Source: Immersiella caudata (taxonomy: Eukaryota; Ascomycota; Sordariomycetes; Sordariales; Lasiosphaeriaceae). Taken from it: a stretch of 64,000 nt of DNA. Below are positions 53,625-64,000 of this stretch, one piece after another. The position numbers and the translations under genes are program-made. The DNA is taken from assembly GCA_030512335.1 (NCBI GenBank), contig JAULSU010000004.1:4836001-4900000 (forward strand), written 5' to 3'. A model generated the notes under the pieces. That model was given only the letters and a program-made list of their open reading frames with translations, did not search any database and had not been told where the DNA came from. Within the stretch, counting starts at the first letter, position 1. Each line of letters starts with the position of its first letter.

Positions 53625-54268
53625 GCTGTCCACTTTCGGTGGAGATCGCGAGCATCGCTTCCAGTTTGGCCCGACTTGCGAAGTGCATTGCGGATGTTGT
53701 TGGAGGCCAAGGGAGGTACAGTTGTCAAAAGAAATCGCTGAGAGCTCCTTTGTGGAAACTGCAGAGAGAACCCGACGTCATCCCCATATATTATGACTTG
53801 GTGGTTGGTGGGATTGTCGCAACTTCAACGCGCTGCCGTCCACTGTCGTCCGCGGTTGTTGACTCATCCAATCGGCTCCTTCCACCAACTGCGGAAGGGA
53901 CAGGAGGCGCACGGGCCACTGCGCTGGGCTCTTTGTACGGGTCGAGCTCGGCTTCGCAGCTCCTACACGGTCGGAATGACACCATCATTTTTTGTGTTCA
54001 TCTCTCGCTTCCTTTGTGCATTTGTCGCAGACGCCTGAGATCGGGTGTAACGATGGCGCGAGAAGCTGGTGTCACTTCATCCCCCCAGTTCTGCCGGTTT
54101 CACCGCCTGCTGAAACAAGCAGGTCTTAGCGGCTGTGGGCCCTGAACTCCCGCCCTGCGTCACCTGACTCGTCATCCTCGAGGATCGGCGGGTTTCCTTT
54201 CGGCGTTCTCCCCCACGCGCTGTCGCTGGACCTCTTTCTACCATCCACTGCCCCTTTCTGCATCCGAT
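53625..54268. other. Intergenic; no gene seen
   Basis: 3' flank of the GH2 gene and promoter of the M20 peptidase. Open frames here lack motifs. Confidence 0.5.
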
Positions 54269-56095
54269 ATGGGACGTCCAGACTCAATGATGGAGAAACA
54301 AAGCCCTTTTTCTGGCTCGACGTTGCTGGTCAACGCCCAGCCACCAACCCGCCGCCAATCGCGCGCACGCCGGTTCTTTTTCGGAGGTCTCGCGCTTATC
54401 ACTATCTCTTATCTCGCCGCACCGCACTTCGATGCGCTCCCAGAAAACATCCCGGTCTGGCAACCAGATCACCAGGAGCGATTCAAGGCCGGCTGCGTCC
54501 AGCCCGACCCCATATTCCCTAGCAAGGACGAAGACCTCGACAAGCTGCAAGACTTCATCGCCACCGAGACATTCCGCAATGCTAGCATTGCCCGTCTCTC
54601 GGGCGCCGTGCAGGTCAAGAGCGAGTCATTTGATGATCTAGGCGCTGTTGGCGAAGATCCCCGATGGGAGGTTTTCTATGATCTTAGTCACTACCTCGCC
54701 GGCGCTTTCCCCCTCGTCCATGAGAAGCTGCTGGTTGAGAAGGTCAACAGCCACGGTCTGCTGTACACGTGGAAGGGCTCTGATGAGTCGTTGAAGCCGA
54801 GTCTTCTCATGGCTCACCAGGACACTGTTCCAGTGCCACCTGAGACGATTGGTGCCTGGAAGTATCCTCCGTGGTGAGTACTCCGGTCAAATGGCTGAGG
54901 ATGTGTCACTGACTTTGTGGCCAGGTCGGGAGCCTATGACGGCAAGTATATCTGGGGTCGTGGCTCTTCCGACTGCAAGAACTTGCTCATCGCCGAACTT
55001 GAAGCCATTGAGCTGCTGCTCAGCGCCAACTTCCATCCTAAACGCACCGTTCTTCTCAGCTTCGGGTTCGACGAGGAGTGCTCGGGCAAGCAGGGAGCGC
55101 AGAAGTTGTCAGCATTCATCCACGAGCGATACGGTGATGACGGTCTGGCTGTCATTGTCGACGAAGGGTCCGGCTACCAAGAGGCCTGGGGCTCGCGCTT
55201 TTTCCTTCCTGGTACAGCCGAAAAGGGATACACCGACATCTCCATCACCGTCAGAATGCCTGGAGGCCACTCGTCGGTTCCTCCTGCTCACACGAGCATC
55301 GGCGTCCTCAGCGAGCTCATCACCAACATCGAGGCCAACCAGGGTTATCCCACCCGCCTGGACGACGAGAACCCCTACTACTCTCAGCTTCAGTGCGGCG
55401 CCGCCTACTCCCCTGGGTTCCCCAAGAAGCTCAAGAAGTTGCTCAGTCACCGCAAGTCGTCTTCCCACAAATGCAAGGCGAAGCCAGACTATCTTGCCTT
55501 GGAAGCTGCCAAGCAAAATCAGTACACCCGCTACCTCATGCAGACATCGCAAGCTGTCGATGTCATCACGGGCGGGATCAAGATCAACGCGCTGCCGGAG
55601 CGCGTCACCGTCACCGTCAACCACCGCATCAACATCGGCGAGACAACCCAAGTCGTCCGCGATAGACTCACCGATTTGGCCGGAAAGATGGCCCACAAGT
55701 ACAATTTGACACTGCATGCGTTCGACGGCAAGGAGGAGCCCTCATCCATCATTCTCACAGAGACCAAGGACGTCCTCGAGGTCGCGCCCGTCACGCCTAC
55801 CGATGCGTCGGTCGACGGGCCCTTCAAGGTCTTCGCAGGAACAACCCGTGCGGTCCAAGGCGAGGACGTCATTGTCGCGCCCGGCATCATGACGGGCAAT
55901 ACTGACACGCGGTACTACTGGGCCTTGACGAAGCACATCTTCCGGTTCGATCCCGGGTATGACCCTGAGGATCCCACCGGAGGGTTCGATAACGGGATCC
56001 ATACAGTCAATGAGAGAGTCAGCGTTGCAGGACACATCAACTCGGTCAAGTGGCTCACCACTTGGGTGAGGAATATGGACGAAGCCAAGTTTTAG
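54269..56095 (+). CDS. M20 metallopeptidase, carboxypeptidase S type, 591 aa
   Basis: Exon 1 (54269-54873) and exon 2 (54925-56095) with a 51-bp intron (GTGAGT..GCCAG). A signal-anchor helix (about residues 36-52, FFFGGLALITISYLAA) makes it a type II membrane protein, as in yeast Cps1 of the vacuole. The two-zinc site is complete: MAHQDTVPV (His and Asp), WGRGSSDCKNLL (bridging Asp), GFDEECSG (catalytic and ligand Glu), VIVDEG (Asp) and NGIHTVNE (His). The lid domain has GGHSSVPPAHTSIG. It should remove C-terminal residues from peptides in the vacuole or at the cell surface for nitrogen supply. Length agrees with the family. Confidence 0.92.
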
Positions 56096-56399
56096 ATCTA
56101 GTTCGAGATCATGTACAGTTGGATGTGTCCTCATACCGGATTGATTCACCGATCACTAGGATTTTAAAATACATGAGCACTATTGATTCGATTTTTCTTT
56201 TCCAATTCACGCCCTCCAAAACACTTTGCGTCCGTTCCGGCCTGCACAGCCCAGCCAAGACATCTCCCATTGGTCAACGGATGATGAGGGGTTTCTCAGG
56301 CAGCCATGCGGAAGGTCCAACCTTCAGATATTCCGACACAGAAACGACACGGCATTAGGCTTTGCTCCTTCAGTACGGAAAAAAAAAACCCCAGCCAGT

Positions 56400-59208
56400 A
56401 TGGCCGCACCGCATCCCAAAGCAAGTCGCGATACAGTGCCCGACGACCTACATCCCACAGGGCCGGAGGTTGAGCCGCTCGGGCTCAGCCGGTGGCATCT
56501 GGACACCTGCCAAAACCCCGATGTTTGTGTCAACGGGCACGACATCTTCTGCAGAACTTGCAACCGGGCTCCCAATATCCCATTACTGGTCTCGAAATGG
56601 CAGCCGCCAGAGTGCTTGTCCGCCTGTTCCCGAGATGGAGCCTCACAGCACATATAGCCTCTCCTGGCCTCCCGGAGTTCCGTATATCAACCAGTCGAGC
56701 GCTCCCTCAAAATCAGCATTTGTTCAGCCATGCAAACAACATGAATTTGGTGCAGATCACACAGCAGTCCCTGACGCAAGCCCCCATTCAGAACACGTTC
56801 TATCGACAATCCACGAAAATGAACTTTCCTCAAACGAGTTTCGACTTCTCTGCCTCACAGCTGAGCAAAGTGACGACTTCCCGGTCCGCATAAGCCTGGA
56901 GACGTACGAAGATGAGCGTTACCCCGAATACGAGTGTGTCTCGTACACGTGGGGTGGCGAGGATGGAGACGACACTCTCTGTCGGCCGGCCTATATCGGT
57001 CCCTATTGGGACGTATCGTTGCAGACAAAGAATTGCTGGAATATGTTGACGTTTCTGCGGCCGGAGAGGGGTCATCGGTTGATCTGGGTCGATGCCATCT
57101 GCATCAACCAGCAAAACGTCAGGGAGAGGAGTGCGCAGGTGGCAAAGATGGGTGCTATCTACAGCAACTGCAGGCGGGTGGTCGTATATTTAGGCGACGA
57201 CATGGCGAACAAAACACCTGGAGACTACCCTGTTCGGGGTTGGATCGAAGATGTTGTATCGTTGGGTTCAACCACCACCAGCAGCAGCAGCAGCAGCAGC
57301 AGCGCACCGTCCGGTCACACGAAAATTGATTTTGCGCCGATTCTCAAGCGCCGCTATTTCAGCCGCGCTTGGATCGTTCAAGAGTTGCTTCTTTCGCCTC
57401 AAGTGGCAATTCAAGTTGGAAATACCGAGATCCGACTTGATTCCTCGACGCCTTGGCCCGACGCACGTCAATGGAGCTATACCGCTGTTCCATGGATGCA
57501 GTACGTTTCGAAAGCTAGAATATCCAAGAACTCCTTCTCAGACCTCATCGAGATGACGGCAGATTCTTCCGCGTCGGACAGCCGGGACAAGGCCTTCGCT
57601 TTGCTGGGCCTTGTTTCTGCCCCCTCAGCCCCGAGACCAGATTATTCGCTACCGCCTCTCCACATCGCAGTTGGGATAGCGGCTTACTGTCTTCTCAGCG
57701 AAAGGTATCCTGGGGTGCTTCAATGGGCTTCTGCAAATCCAGCCGGCATAGGCCTTCCCTCCTGGGCACCGCCATTGACCGGGAAGCGTAGGTCCCATCC
57801 ATCGTCTACGGAGCGACGGTTTAACGGGAGCTTGGTATTAATACGAGATACATTTCAAAGTGTTCGGAGGTGTTTACAACGGGGAGAAGGCACAACACTC
57901 TATTTTACACCCTGTCTGAACGAGGGTGTATCACTGAAGTTGCTGCACATATCAACCTGGTTCCACGGAGCTACCGTCAATGGCTACACATTCGCGTTGT
58001 CACTCAATTTGATCCCTATCATCACGATCGCATCAAGGGTTCAGCCCTTTCCACTCGCGTGGGCCTCAACAATCAGCATATACAGATTCGAGGCCAGGAG
58101 ACCAGGCTGCTCCCTCGGTTTGGCCTACATCCTATCTGAGGACCAGGGACTTGCCGATCTGGTGGAACCTTTGGACGAAATATTCGTTCTGCTCGACCGA
58201 GATTGGGCACCGTTACATATTATCATGAGGCCTGTTGGGCATATGGCCTCGCTGTCGTATAAGCTGCTGTATTGTTCTTCGGGACTCAGCATCGCGTTCG
58301 TCTTGCCGGACGACACGCTAGACACCTATGCCCGTCAGATGCAGAAGCGTGGGATTTACATTGGGGATGACAGTGGGGAAGACCTCAGGTTGGACAGACT
58401 CCAAAGCACAGTCCACAGCATCCTCAGCACCGTCATTCCAACACCAGAGACGACCTTTCATAACTACCTCAGAAACCTTTTCCCTGGGGTTGAAAGCTTC
58501 GACGGGGCGCTCGACATCCTGCAGTGTTTTCTTGACAGCCAGCAGTGTTTGCTTGACAGCCTGAGCGGGACATGGGTTGATAAGGACATGAAAATCGCGA
58601 ACGTGTATCGCGCTGTCGTCTGCCCTGAGTTCCATGCAGAGATTAGGGGTAATGATGTCGTAATTAGGGTTGAACCGACGCCCCAGGGAGATGCCGCTGC
58701 TGAAAGCATCAGGCGTCTTCTGACTCCCTACCCCGGATCCGGGGCGACAATGTGGGGACCGGTTGTGGTGTGGCGATACTCTCCTCAATCGGCCATAGTG
58801 GACACAACCGACTCATTACAGGGGCCAGATTACAAGGAGTCAAGTAGTCAGGCTCAAAGCGTCTGTGACTTTAATGACAGCAGCCTTTCGACGAACTCGG
58901 TGGGCTTGGAAGATGGATGGCAATCCGGTCATTATGGTTTAGGAAGGGAAGATCGCGAGGGCAGGGCCATAGAGATCAAACTAGAGCTCTCCAACTTGAT
59001 GGCACTTGACGAGTGTCGCCGGTTAGGCTATGCACTGTTAGGTCTGCAGCGTACCCCAGAAGTAGTTTCTGGCAGGATGGGGGTGATCGACTTCCTTCGG
59101 TCAACGCCATCAGCCTCATATCGCTCTATGCCTTGCCCGCAGTGGCCACTTGAGCTGCTAAGGGAGTTCGACATCAGAGGGGGGGAGAGCAGAGTTACTA
59201 TCGTTTGA
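56400..59208 (+). CDS. HET-domain protein with N-terminal Cys/His motif, about 920 aa
   Basis: A long frame is open from 56362 to 59208. Its HET core reads YECVSYTWGGEDGD, IWVDAICINQQNVRERSAQV, FSRAWIVQELLLSPQVAI and SRDKAFALLGLVS. The first part of that frame does not look coding. The ATG at 56400, in another frame, gives HDIFCRTCNRAPNIP with paired cysteines and histidine, which I recall as the usual start of this HET subfamily. A 46-bp intron (56589-56634; weak GTCTCG donor, CCGAG acceptor) would join it in phase at MEPHSTYSLSWPPGVPY. A shorter model starts at 56635. An AGC run (57280-57303) encodes eight serines. No other C-terminal domain recognised. Probable incompatibility or cell-death factor. 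Confidence 0.8.
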
Positions 59209-60066
59209 GGAATGGTCTTGTGGAGGACATTGGCCGATAGAGCGTCACATCATGCTCGCCAGTTTGCGTTTTGTTGTGTTGCTCAGCGGGAGACAGCCCT
59301 TTACCATTGACGCGGCTTCTGAGAAGCGTTCTTCTTTACAATAAGTACTATCGTCACGTCCCAAAACAAATAAACAACATCCAAGACTACAACACCGCAA
59401 CGTGTTGCGCTGCACAAACCAAAGTACTCCTGGTGTTGGGCTTTCCTGCTTGGCAAACAGTATCTGAGTCACCAGATGTTATCATTGGGCATACACCGTA
59501 AGGGCACCCCCCTTCCAGGGCCGGCAGTTGTTTCTGGCTATGAATTATGAAGAAATAAGCCCTTAGCTCAAGGGCCTTGTGGGAGCCAATGGCGGTCGGT
59601 AGACAACCCTTGAACTCGATGCCTCATAACCTCAGCGATCTTTGGATTTACATTTTGTTGCTGTTGCGCTGGGGCTGGAGATCGCGAGCAACAATAAACG
59701 CCTCTGTTTGATGCGGCCTGCGAGAAGCAAAACCCAGTGTTCAAAACTACTCGATCAGGTACCTTAGGTAGGTATCTGATGCTTCACAGCGAACCCCGCT
59801 GATTGTACTCGCCGAGGCAACAGATCACATTTCCGGCCAATCGGGGACGAAGACAGCGAGGATGCCTCGTAAGGCAATTACGAGCGCTGCACCTTCCGAC
59901 CATGAGGGCCAGGGATTAGACAGTCGGATGTGCAACAATGGGCGGTGGATGCTGCGGCAGGCGTGGCGGAGCCGCAACACACCTGCAGCTTCCTGAGCAA
60001 TCGAGCTGAGGGCCGAAACTTCGATCCTTGATCCTGACATCGACCTTACCCTCACATGCGACACTG
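59209..60066. other. Intergenic; no gene seen
   Basis: No coding sequence supported. Holds the promoter of the membrane/C2H2 gene. Confidence 0.5.
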
Positions 60067-61873
60067 ATGCCGTCGCGTACCGACTCACAACAGCTCGCAA
60101 CGGCCGGGGTCGAGTCTCTCGACTTGAACGATCTGCGCCCAGCTTCAAGCAATCCAGGCCCGAGTTCTGTGCCGAGCGACGAAACGCAGATATCGAGACC
60201 CTCTCAAATCAATTGTGCAGAGGCCCCCCTCCCCCATTCAGCCCCGTCCAGAGCGCTAGGAGATTTGCTCACTGCGACGTCGAATCACGCCCGGTCACGA
60301 ATAGCATGGAGACCCAGCGTGGCAACGGTTGTTGGAACAGGGGGCTTCATCATCGCCTGCATTGCATTGTGGTCGACCATCGCCGCGACAAAAGACGGTC
60401 AGAAGGCAAAGATTCTTGCGGAATGGACAGCCAAGAAGGACTTTCTGGAGTTTTGCCAGGCGGTTAGATACGAGTCTTCAAGCTGCGAGGAGGTCAGGAC
60501 TATGACGCTTGATCCTCCTCCGATCTTTGACAAGAGAGAGTCGCGGTGGAAACACACAACCCACACGGAGAGGAGCTTTGGAATCTTCCTGCCCATCGCG
60601 ATTATAATCTGCACGCTTTGGGTTGGATGCCGCCGGCGTGTAATTTGGTTGTGCGGAGGGTTGCTTCGATACCGGCGAAGACGAAGCGGACTTGCCCTCA
60701 CGACCCGGCCGCGGTCACCAAGCCGGCGACCGACAAGCGGGCTTCTGGATCAATGGATAGAAGAAGCAAGACGCAGAGATCCCCCTGTTTTCGGACATAT
60801 AAACAACTTTGACTTCAACTTCAAGGAGGCAGCCAGGGTGGGATCCTTGATGACTGGAGTCGATACATATCAAGAGGGTGGCACTCGCCAACGCAAAAAG
60901 CCCTTTGTATTGACGCAGAACAAAGTTGTTTCCGGCGCGGGATCCCCGATAGTCGCATTAGATGTGATTCAACATGGTGGTCCTCGCCGACGCAAAGCAT
61001 CGGCAAAACAGAGGCCGCGGCCCCTTATCGGGGGGAACGACAGAGATCAAATTCGGTCGGCGCTTCTCGATGGCCTCCCGCCAGTCACACAGACAGAGGT
61101 TCCCGTATGGCGGGCTCTAGCAGGGGGTCCCCCCGTTTTTGCTACCCTGAATGAACATTGGTACGGCAGTTCTAATGCTGATAGTCGACACATTGGTGTT
61201 CCAGATACTGATGGCGTGTAGGAGCGACGAACAGGAGAATTACGCAGCAGCATACCATTGTCCTCTCTGTCAAGATGAATTCCTGACTGCGGATGAGGTT
61301 CTCAGTCATCGGCTGGAGAAGCACATGACATACCGATGCCCTCGCTGCGGAGCCAGAGTCGCATCCAAGGAAGAACTTGCTAGTCACCGGCGAACGGAGA
61401 ATCCAGACCACGTTTGCCGTCACTGTGGCTCCCGGTTCGAAAACAGGGATGAGGTCATGAAACACCAGGCCGCCGCCCATCCTGGATTTACATCTCGCTG
61501 GTCATGTTCGGCCTTGACCAGCTATGGGCAAGCTTTTGGGTGGGATTCAACTGTGGGGCCGGAGGAAGTCGACCTCTGCCTCTTCTGCGGGCAGGGTTTT
61601 TCCAGGTCTAGTTTGCCCGGGGATTTGCCTAGCGTTTCTGAGAGCAATTGGGAGAAGAGAATTCGACATCTTGAGGACGTGCACCATTTCCGCGAATGTA
61701 ACGCCACGAGGAGGTTTTCTCGCCAGGCCGAATTTCGTCTGCATATTAAGCACACGCATTCTGGGGTTCTGGGATACTGGACAGACGCCTTGGAGACTGC
61801 TTGCAAGGCAGGGGTTGCTTTCGATTCGGAGGTTGTTGAAGTTGTGTGGCCGATGTGTGAACAGGTGGGGTGA
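60067..61873 (+). CDS. Two-TM membrane protein fused by splicing to C2H2 zinc fingers, 581 aa
   Basis: The frame from 60067 (ATG; 60028 also possible) runs to a stop at 61219-61221, and a zinc-finger frame runs to 61873. A 61-bp intron (61161-61221: GTACGG donor, TTCTAAT branch, TGTAG acceptor) joins them in phase as LNEHW-SDEQENYAAAYHC. The N-terminal part has two membrane helices (TVVGTGGFIIACIALWSTIA and FGIFLPIAIIICTLWVG) around a loop with EWTAKKDFLEFCQAV, then a basic region with a repeated GGTRQRKK / GGPRRRKA motif. The C-terminal part has CPLCQDEFLTADEVLSHRLE, CPRCGARVASKEELASHR, CRHCGSRFENRDEVMKHQ and a later CLFCGQGF. If spliced this way, the fingers lie on a membrane protein. If not, these are two overlapping genes. 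Confidence 0.65.
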
Positions 61874-62223
61874 TGTGGAGAGGACCCAGGTCAGGGGGAG
61901 GGTGTGCTAGAGCGCAGGCGAAGTTGGCATCCAGGCTGATCTTGCTAATCCGTGCCTAGGTGCAAGCTTTTTTTTGTGCTTGTTTTCACGGAGGGGCGGC
62001 ATGCTGTTTGAAATGCACACCTAAAATCCACCCCTTTTTATCCGAGATGTCCAACGCGCGTGAATTGACTCTCGCGGGCCTTCGGGGTAACAGCATGCCA
62101 TCTGACAGATCAAGGGCCGCAACACAAGGTGCGGGGTCGTCAATCATCACTGATAAGAGGCTCCAACCTTGAACTCTCTTCTTTCAATCTCCCCAACTTC
62201 CAACAACCCACCTCAACCGAAAG
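61874..62223. other. Short intergenic region
   Basis: Promoter of the GFA gene; no other feature recognised. Confidence 0.5.
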
Positions 62224-63318
62224 ATGGCGTCAGAACCTACCAAAACCCTCACAGCGCAGTGCTACTGCAAATCAACCCGCTTCACCGTCACTGTTCCGAC
62301 CTCAGCTCTCCCCCTAGGCACGCACCTCTGCAGCTGCTTCATCTGCCGCCAAGTGCACGGCACCCTCGCCTGCTTTCACGCACCCCTCCCGACCGGAACC
62401 TCCCCTGTATTCCTCACCCCGACCATCTCCATCATCCGCTACCGTCACTCGGACCTCGCCGCCTCCGATCGTCTCTTCTGCTCCACCTGCGGCTGCCACA
62501 TCGGCGACGAAGACATCATTCCCGACCACGCCAGCGGCCAGCTCGAATGGCGCGTTGCTTCCTCCATCTTTACCGAGCATGACGAATCTACTTTCCAAAT
62601 CCGCTCTCACATCTTCCCGCCTACCACCTCCGTAGGCCTCCACACCTGGCTCCCCGAGATCAACAACCGCAAACTCTCCAGCTGGGCACCCGAACCCAAC
62701 GACCCCAACTTCCCCATCCTCCCTCCCCCAACTCCCACCCAGGAATTCGATTCCGACGGCCACGAGCGACTACGAGGTGAATGCCACTGCGGCGGCGTAT
62801 CCTTCACCTTCCCGCGCCCCAACCATCCCTCTTTCAAGGACGACCCCCTGGTGAAGCGCTACACCTCCCCGGCAGACCCCCAAAAGTGGTTAGCCTGCAT
62901 GGACGTCTGCAACGACTGCCGCCTCCTCACCGGCGCGCACGTCACAGCCTGGACATTCATCCCCCTGTCCTCAATTTCCCCTCCCCTCCCAGAATCACTT
63001 GAAGGGTACGGAACCCTCAAGACATACCGCTCCTCAGAGAAGGTACTCAGGGGATTCTGCGGACGCTGCGGCGCAACGGTGTTTTACATGTCGGAGGAGG
63101 AGAGGAGGAAGGTGGACGTGGCGGTGGGGATCTTAAGGGCGCCAGAGGGGGCGATTGCGGAGAAGTGGTTGACCTGGCGGACGGGCAAGTTGACATATGA
63201 GAGGGATGGGATGGAGTTTGATAGGGTGTTTGCGGAGGGGTTGAAGAGGGGGTTGAGGACGTGGGGGGAGGGGTTGGACGGGGAGGTTTTGGACTTTGAG
63301 ATTCCACTGTTAGAGTGA
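62224..63318 (+). CDS. Tandem GFA-domain (CENP-V/GFA) zinc protein, 364 aa
   Basis: Single exon starting AAGATGGCG. Two GFA (glutathione-dependent formaldehyde-activating enzyme-like) domains lie in tandem. The first has AQCYCKSTRFTV, CSCFICRQVHG and FCSTCGCHIGDED. The second has GECHCGGVSFTF, CNDCRLLTGAHV and GFCGRCGATVFY. Each repeats the C-x-C, C-x2-C and C-x2-C zinc set of the fold. Single-domain members are typical; duplicated ones are known in fungi. A true formaldehyde-glutathione activity is not established for the family, so zinc binding is the safer statement. The coding strand changes sharply from C-rich to G-rich near 63080. Confidence 0.9.
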   Translation: MASEPTKTLTAQCYCKSTRFTVTVPTSALPLGTHLCSCFICRQVHGTLACFHAPLPTGTSPVFLTPTISIIRYRHSDLAASDRLFCSTCGCHIGDEDIIPDHASGQLEWRVASSIFTEHDESTFQIRSHIFPPTTSVGLHTWLPEINNRKLSSWAPEPNDPNFPILPPPTPTQEFDSDGHERLRGECHCGGVSFTFPRPNHPSFKDDPLVKRYTSPADPQKWLACMDVCNDCRLLTGAHVTAWTFIPLSSISPPLPESLEGYGTLKTYRSSEKVLRGFCGRCGATVFYMSEEERRKVDVAVGILRAPEGAIAEKWLTWRTGKLTYERDGMEFDRVFAEGLKRGLRTWGEGLDGEVLDFEIPLLE

Positions 63319-63826
63319 TTTCAGCACATAGTGAGTGTATTCTGAATTTGTCGGTTTTTGAGGGGAGGGGGGCATTCGGATAATGTGCGGAGAATTCGGG
63401 CGGGCCGGGATTGACGACGCTATATGTAATCTCAACGGCGGCTGATGTCTCGCTTTCCGTGTACGAATCGAGTCAGCCCCCGCTGGCCTAAAGCTTGGTC
63501 TGGACCTGGTCACAAGGGTACCGCTTACATACGCCACTTTGCTGGCACCAATCGTCGGACTTAATCGGGATTTTCGCTTCCGGGGGGCCCATGAGGGGGG
63601 ACACGAGCCCAGCCGTGGCCCATGAACTGAGGAAATGGGAAAATGCTCGTTATTCCCGCCGGGACTGTGGGGTTCGACTTTGTTCACCGTCTCTCTTTTC
63701 CCACAAAGTTTTGTTGACCTGAGGAAAAACCCAGTCGAGATGGCTCATCTTACCTAAAATTTCACCCTGACAGGACCGACCTCGTCCGACCACATTCGAC
63801 AGCTGCTAGGGGAGCCAGACCGAGGG
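63319..63826. other. Intergenic; no gene seen
   Basis: No supported coding sequ­ence. Open frames here are short and without motifs. Confidence 0.45.
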
Positions 63827-63997
63827 TTAGGGCGCTGGCAGGGCCGCCGTCCCACCGTGGTGGCACCGTAGTGCCGCTGCGACGTCAGGACCTCCGCTGC
63901 CGTCGCTCTGGGCGTCAGCGCGCTGTTTCTTGGCAGCGCCGTCCTGTCGGGAGCTAAGGGTCCTCAGCGGGGAGACAAGGCGTGCCAGGCGATTCAT
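63827..63997 (-). CDS. Possible partial gene at the right edge
   Basis: A 57-codon minus-strand frame from an ATG at 63997 to a TAA at 63827 has basic, Ser/Ala-rich content (MNRLARLVSPLRTLSSRQDG, AAKKQRADAQSDGSGG). It could be the start of a short protein, a first exon with a donor near 63865, or the end of a gene lying outside the window. No family recognised; the GC-rich composition alone could keep the frame open. Confidence 0.3.
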   Translation of the reverse strand: MNRLARLVSPLRTLSSRQDGAAKKQRADAQSDGSGGPDVAAALRCHHGGTAALPAP

Positions 63998-64000
63998 GAC

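Noticed and set aside
53621..54145. 174-codon plus-strand frame after the GH2 gene
   Set aside because: No motif or sensible start context; composition does not resemble neighbouring coding sequence.
63310..63687. 125-codon minus-strand frame after the GFA gene
   Set aside because: Low-complexity Pro/Arg/Ser content with no motif; consistent with chance in GC-rich DNA.
1..64000. tRNA or rRNA genes
   Set aside because: I looked by eye for GGTTCGAATCC-like B boxes with paired stems and saw none; a covariance-model scan would be decisive.

Overview
The window is a nuclear segment of a filamentous ascomycete (Pezizomycotina), most likely a Sordariomycete. Genes are widely spaced and carry short introns (about 40-150 bp) with GT..AG ends and CTAAC-like branch sites. 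The gene families are typical of that group: HET, 2EXR/F-box-like, Clr5 and fungal rhodopsin-type membrane proteins, secreted intradiol dioxygenase, GH2 and GH31 glycosidases, and DHA1-type MFS. No rRNA, tRNA, CRISPR or bacterial operon structure was seen. I built the gene models by hand from reading frames, splice signals and family motifs. Family names rest on recognised motifs, not on a search.

Left part (1-10 kb): the 5' end of a PLP-dependent threonine dehydratase-like gene runs off the left edge (minus strand). It is followed by a possibly broken hypothetical gene, a spliced hypothetical gene (2697-3538), a 2.6-kb gene-poor stretch with relic-like sequence (4.3-6.9 kb), a ketopantoate reductase-like gene, and a divergently transcribed multi-pass membrane protein whose N-terminus appears frameshifted.

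Middle part (10-36 kb): a single-pass Cys-rich membrane glycoprotein, a secreted intradiol dioxygenase, a transglutaminase-like protein, a cupin, a fungal rhodopsin-domain membrane protein, a small acidic gene, a four-exon AAA+ ATPase, a large two-TM membrane protein, a small secreted cysteine-containing protein, an ABM/dimeric-barrel protein, a 2EXR/F-box-like protein, and a small local family of coiled-coil proteins (31.6-34.9 kb) with one intact gene and one or two fragments.

Right part (36-64 kb): a Clr5-domain regulator that overlaps the 3' end of a convergent MFS transporter, a second 2EXR-type gene, a GH31 alpha-glucosidase, a membrane-anchored alpha/beta hydrolase, a small mitochondrial-type protein, two HET-domain genes on either side of a secreted GH2 glycosidase and a carboxypeptidase S-like M20 peptidase, a membrane protein that splicing appears to join to C2H2 zinc fingers, and a tandem GFA-domain protein. 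These genes do not form an obvious biosynthetic cluster. They read as an accessory mix of nutrient acquisition (GH2, GH31, peptidase, transporter, dioxygenase), self/non-self recognition (HET) and surface proteins.

The most unusual sequence-level pattern is a within-gene strand switch. In at least seven genes on both strands the coding strand changes from strongly C-rich to strongly G-rich along the gene, and the GH2 gene does so twice.
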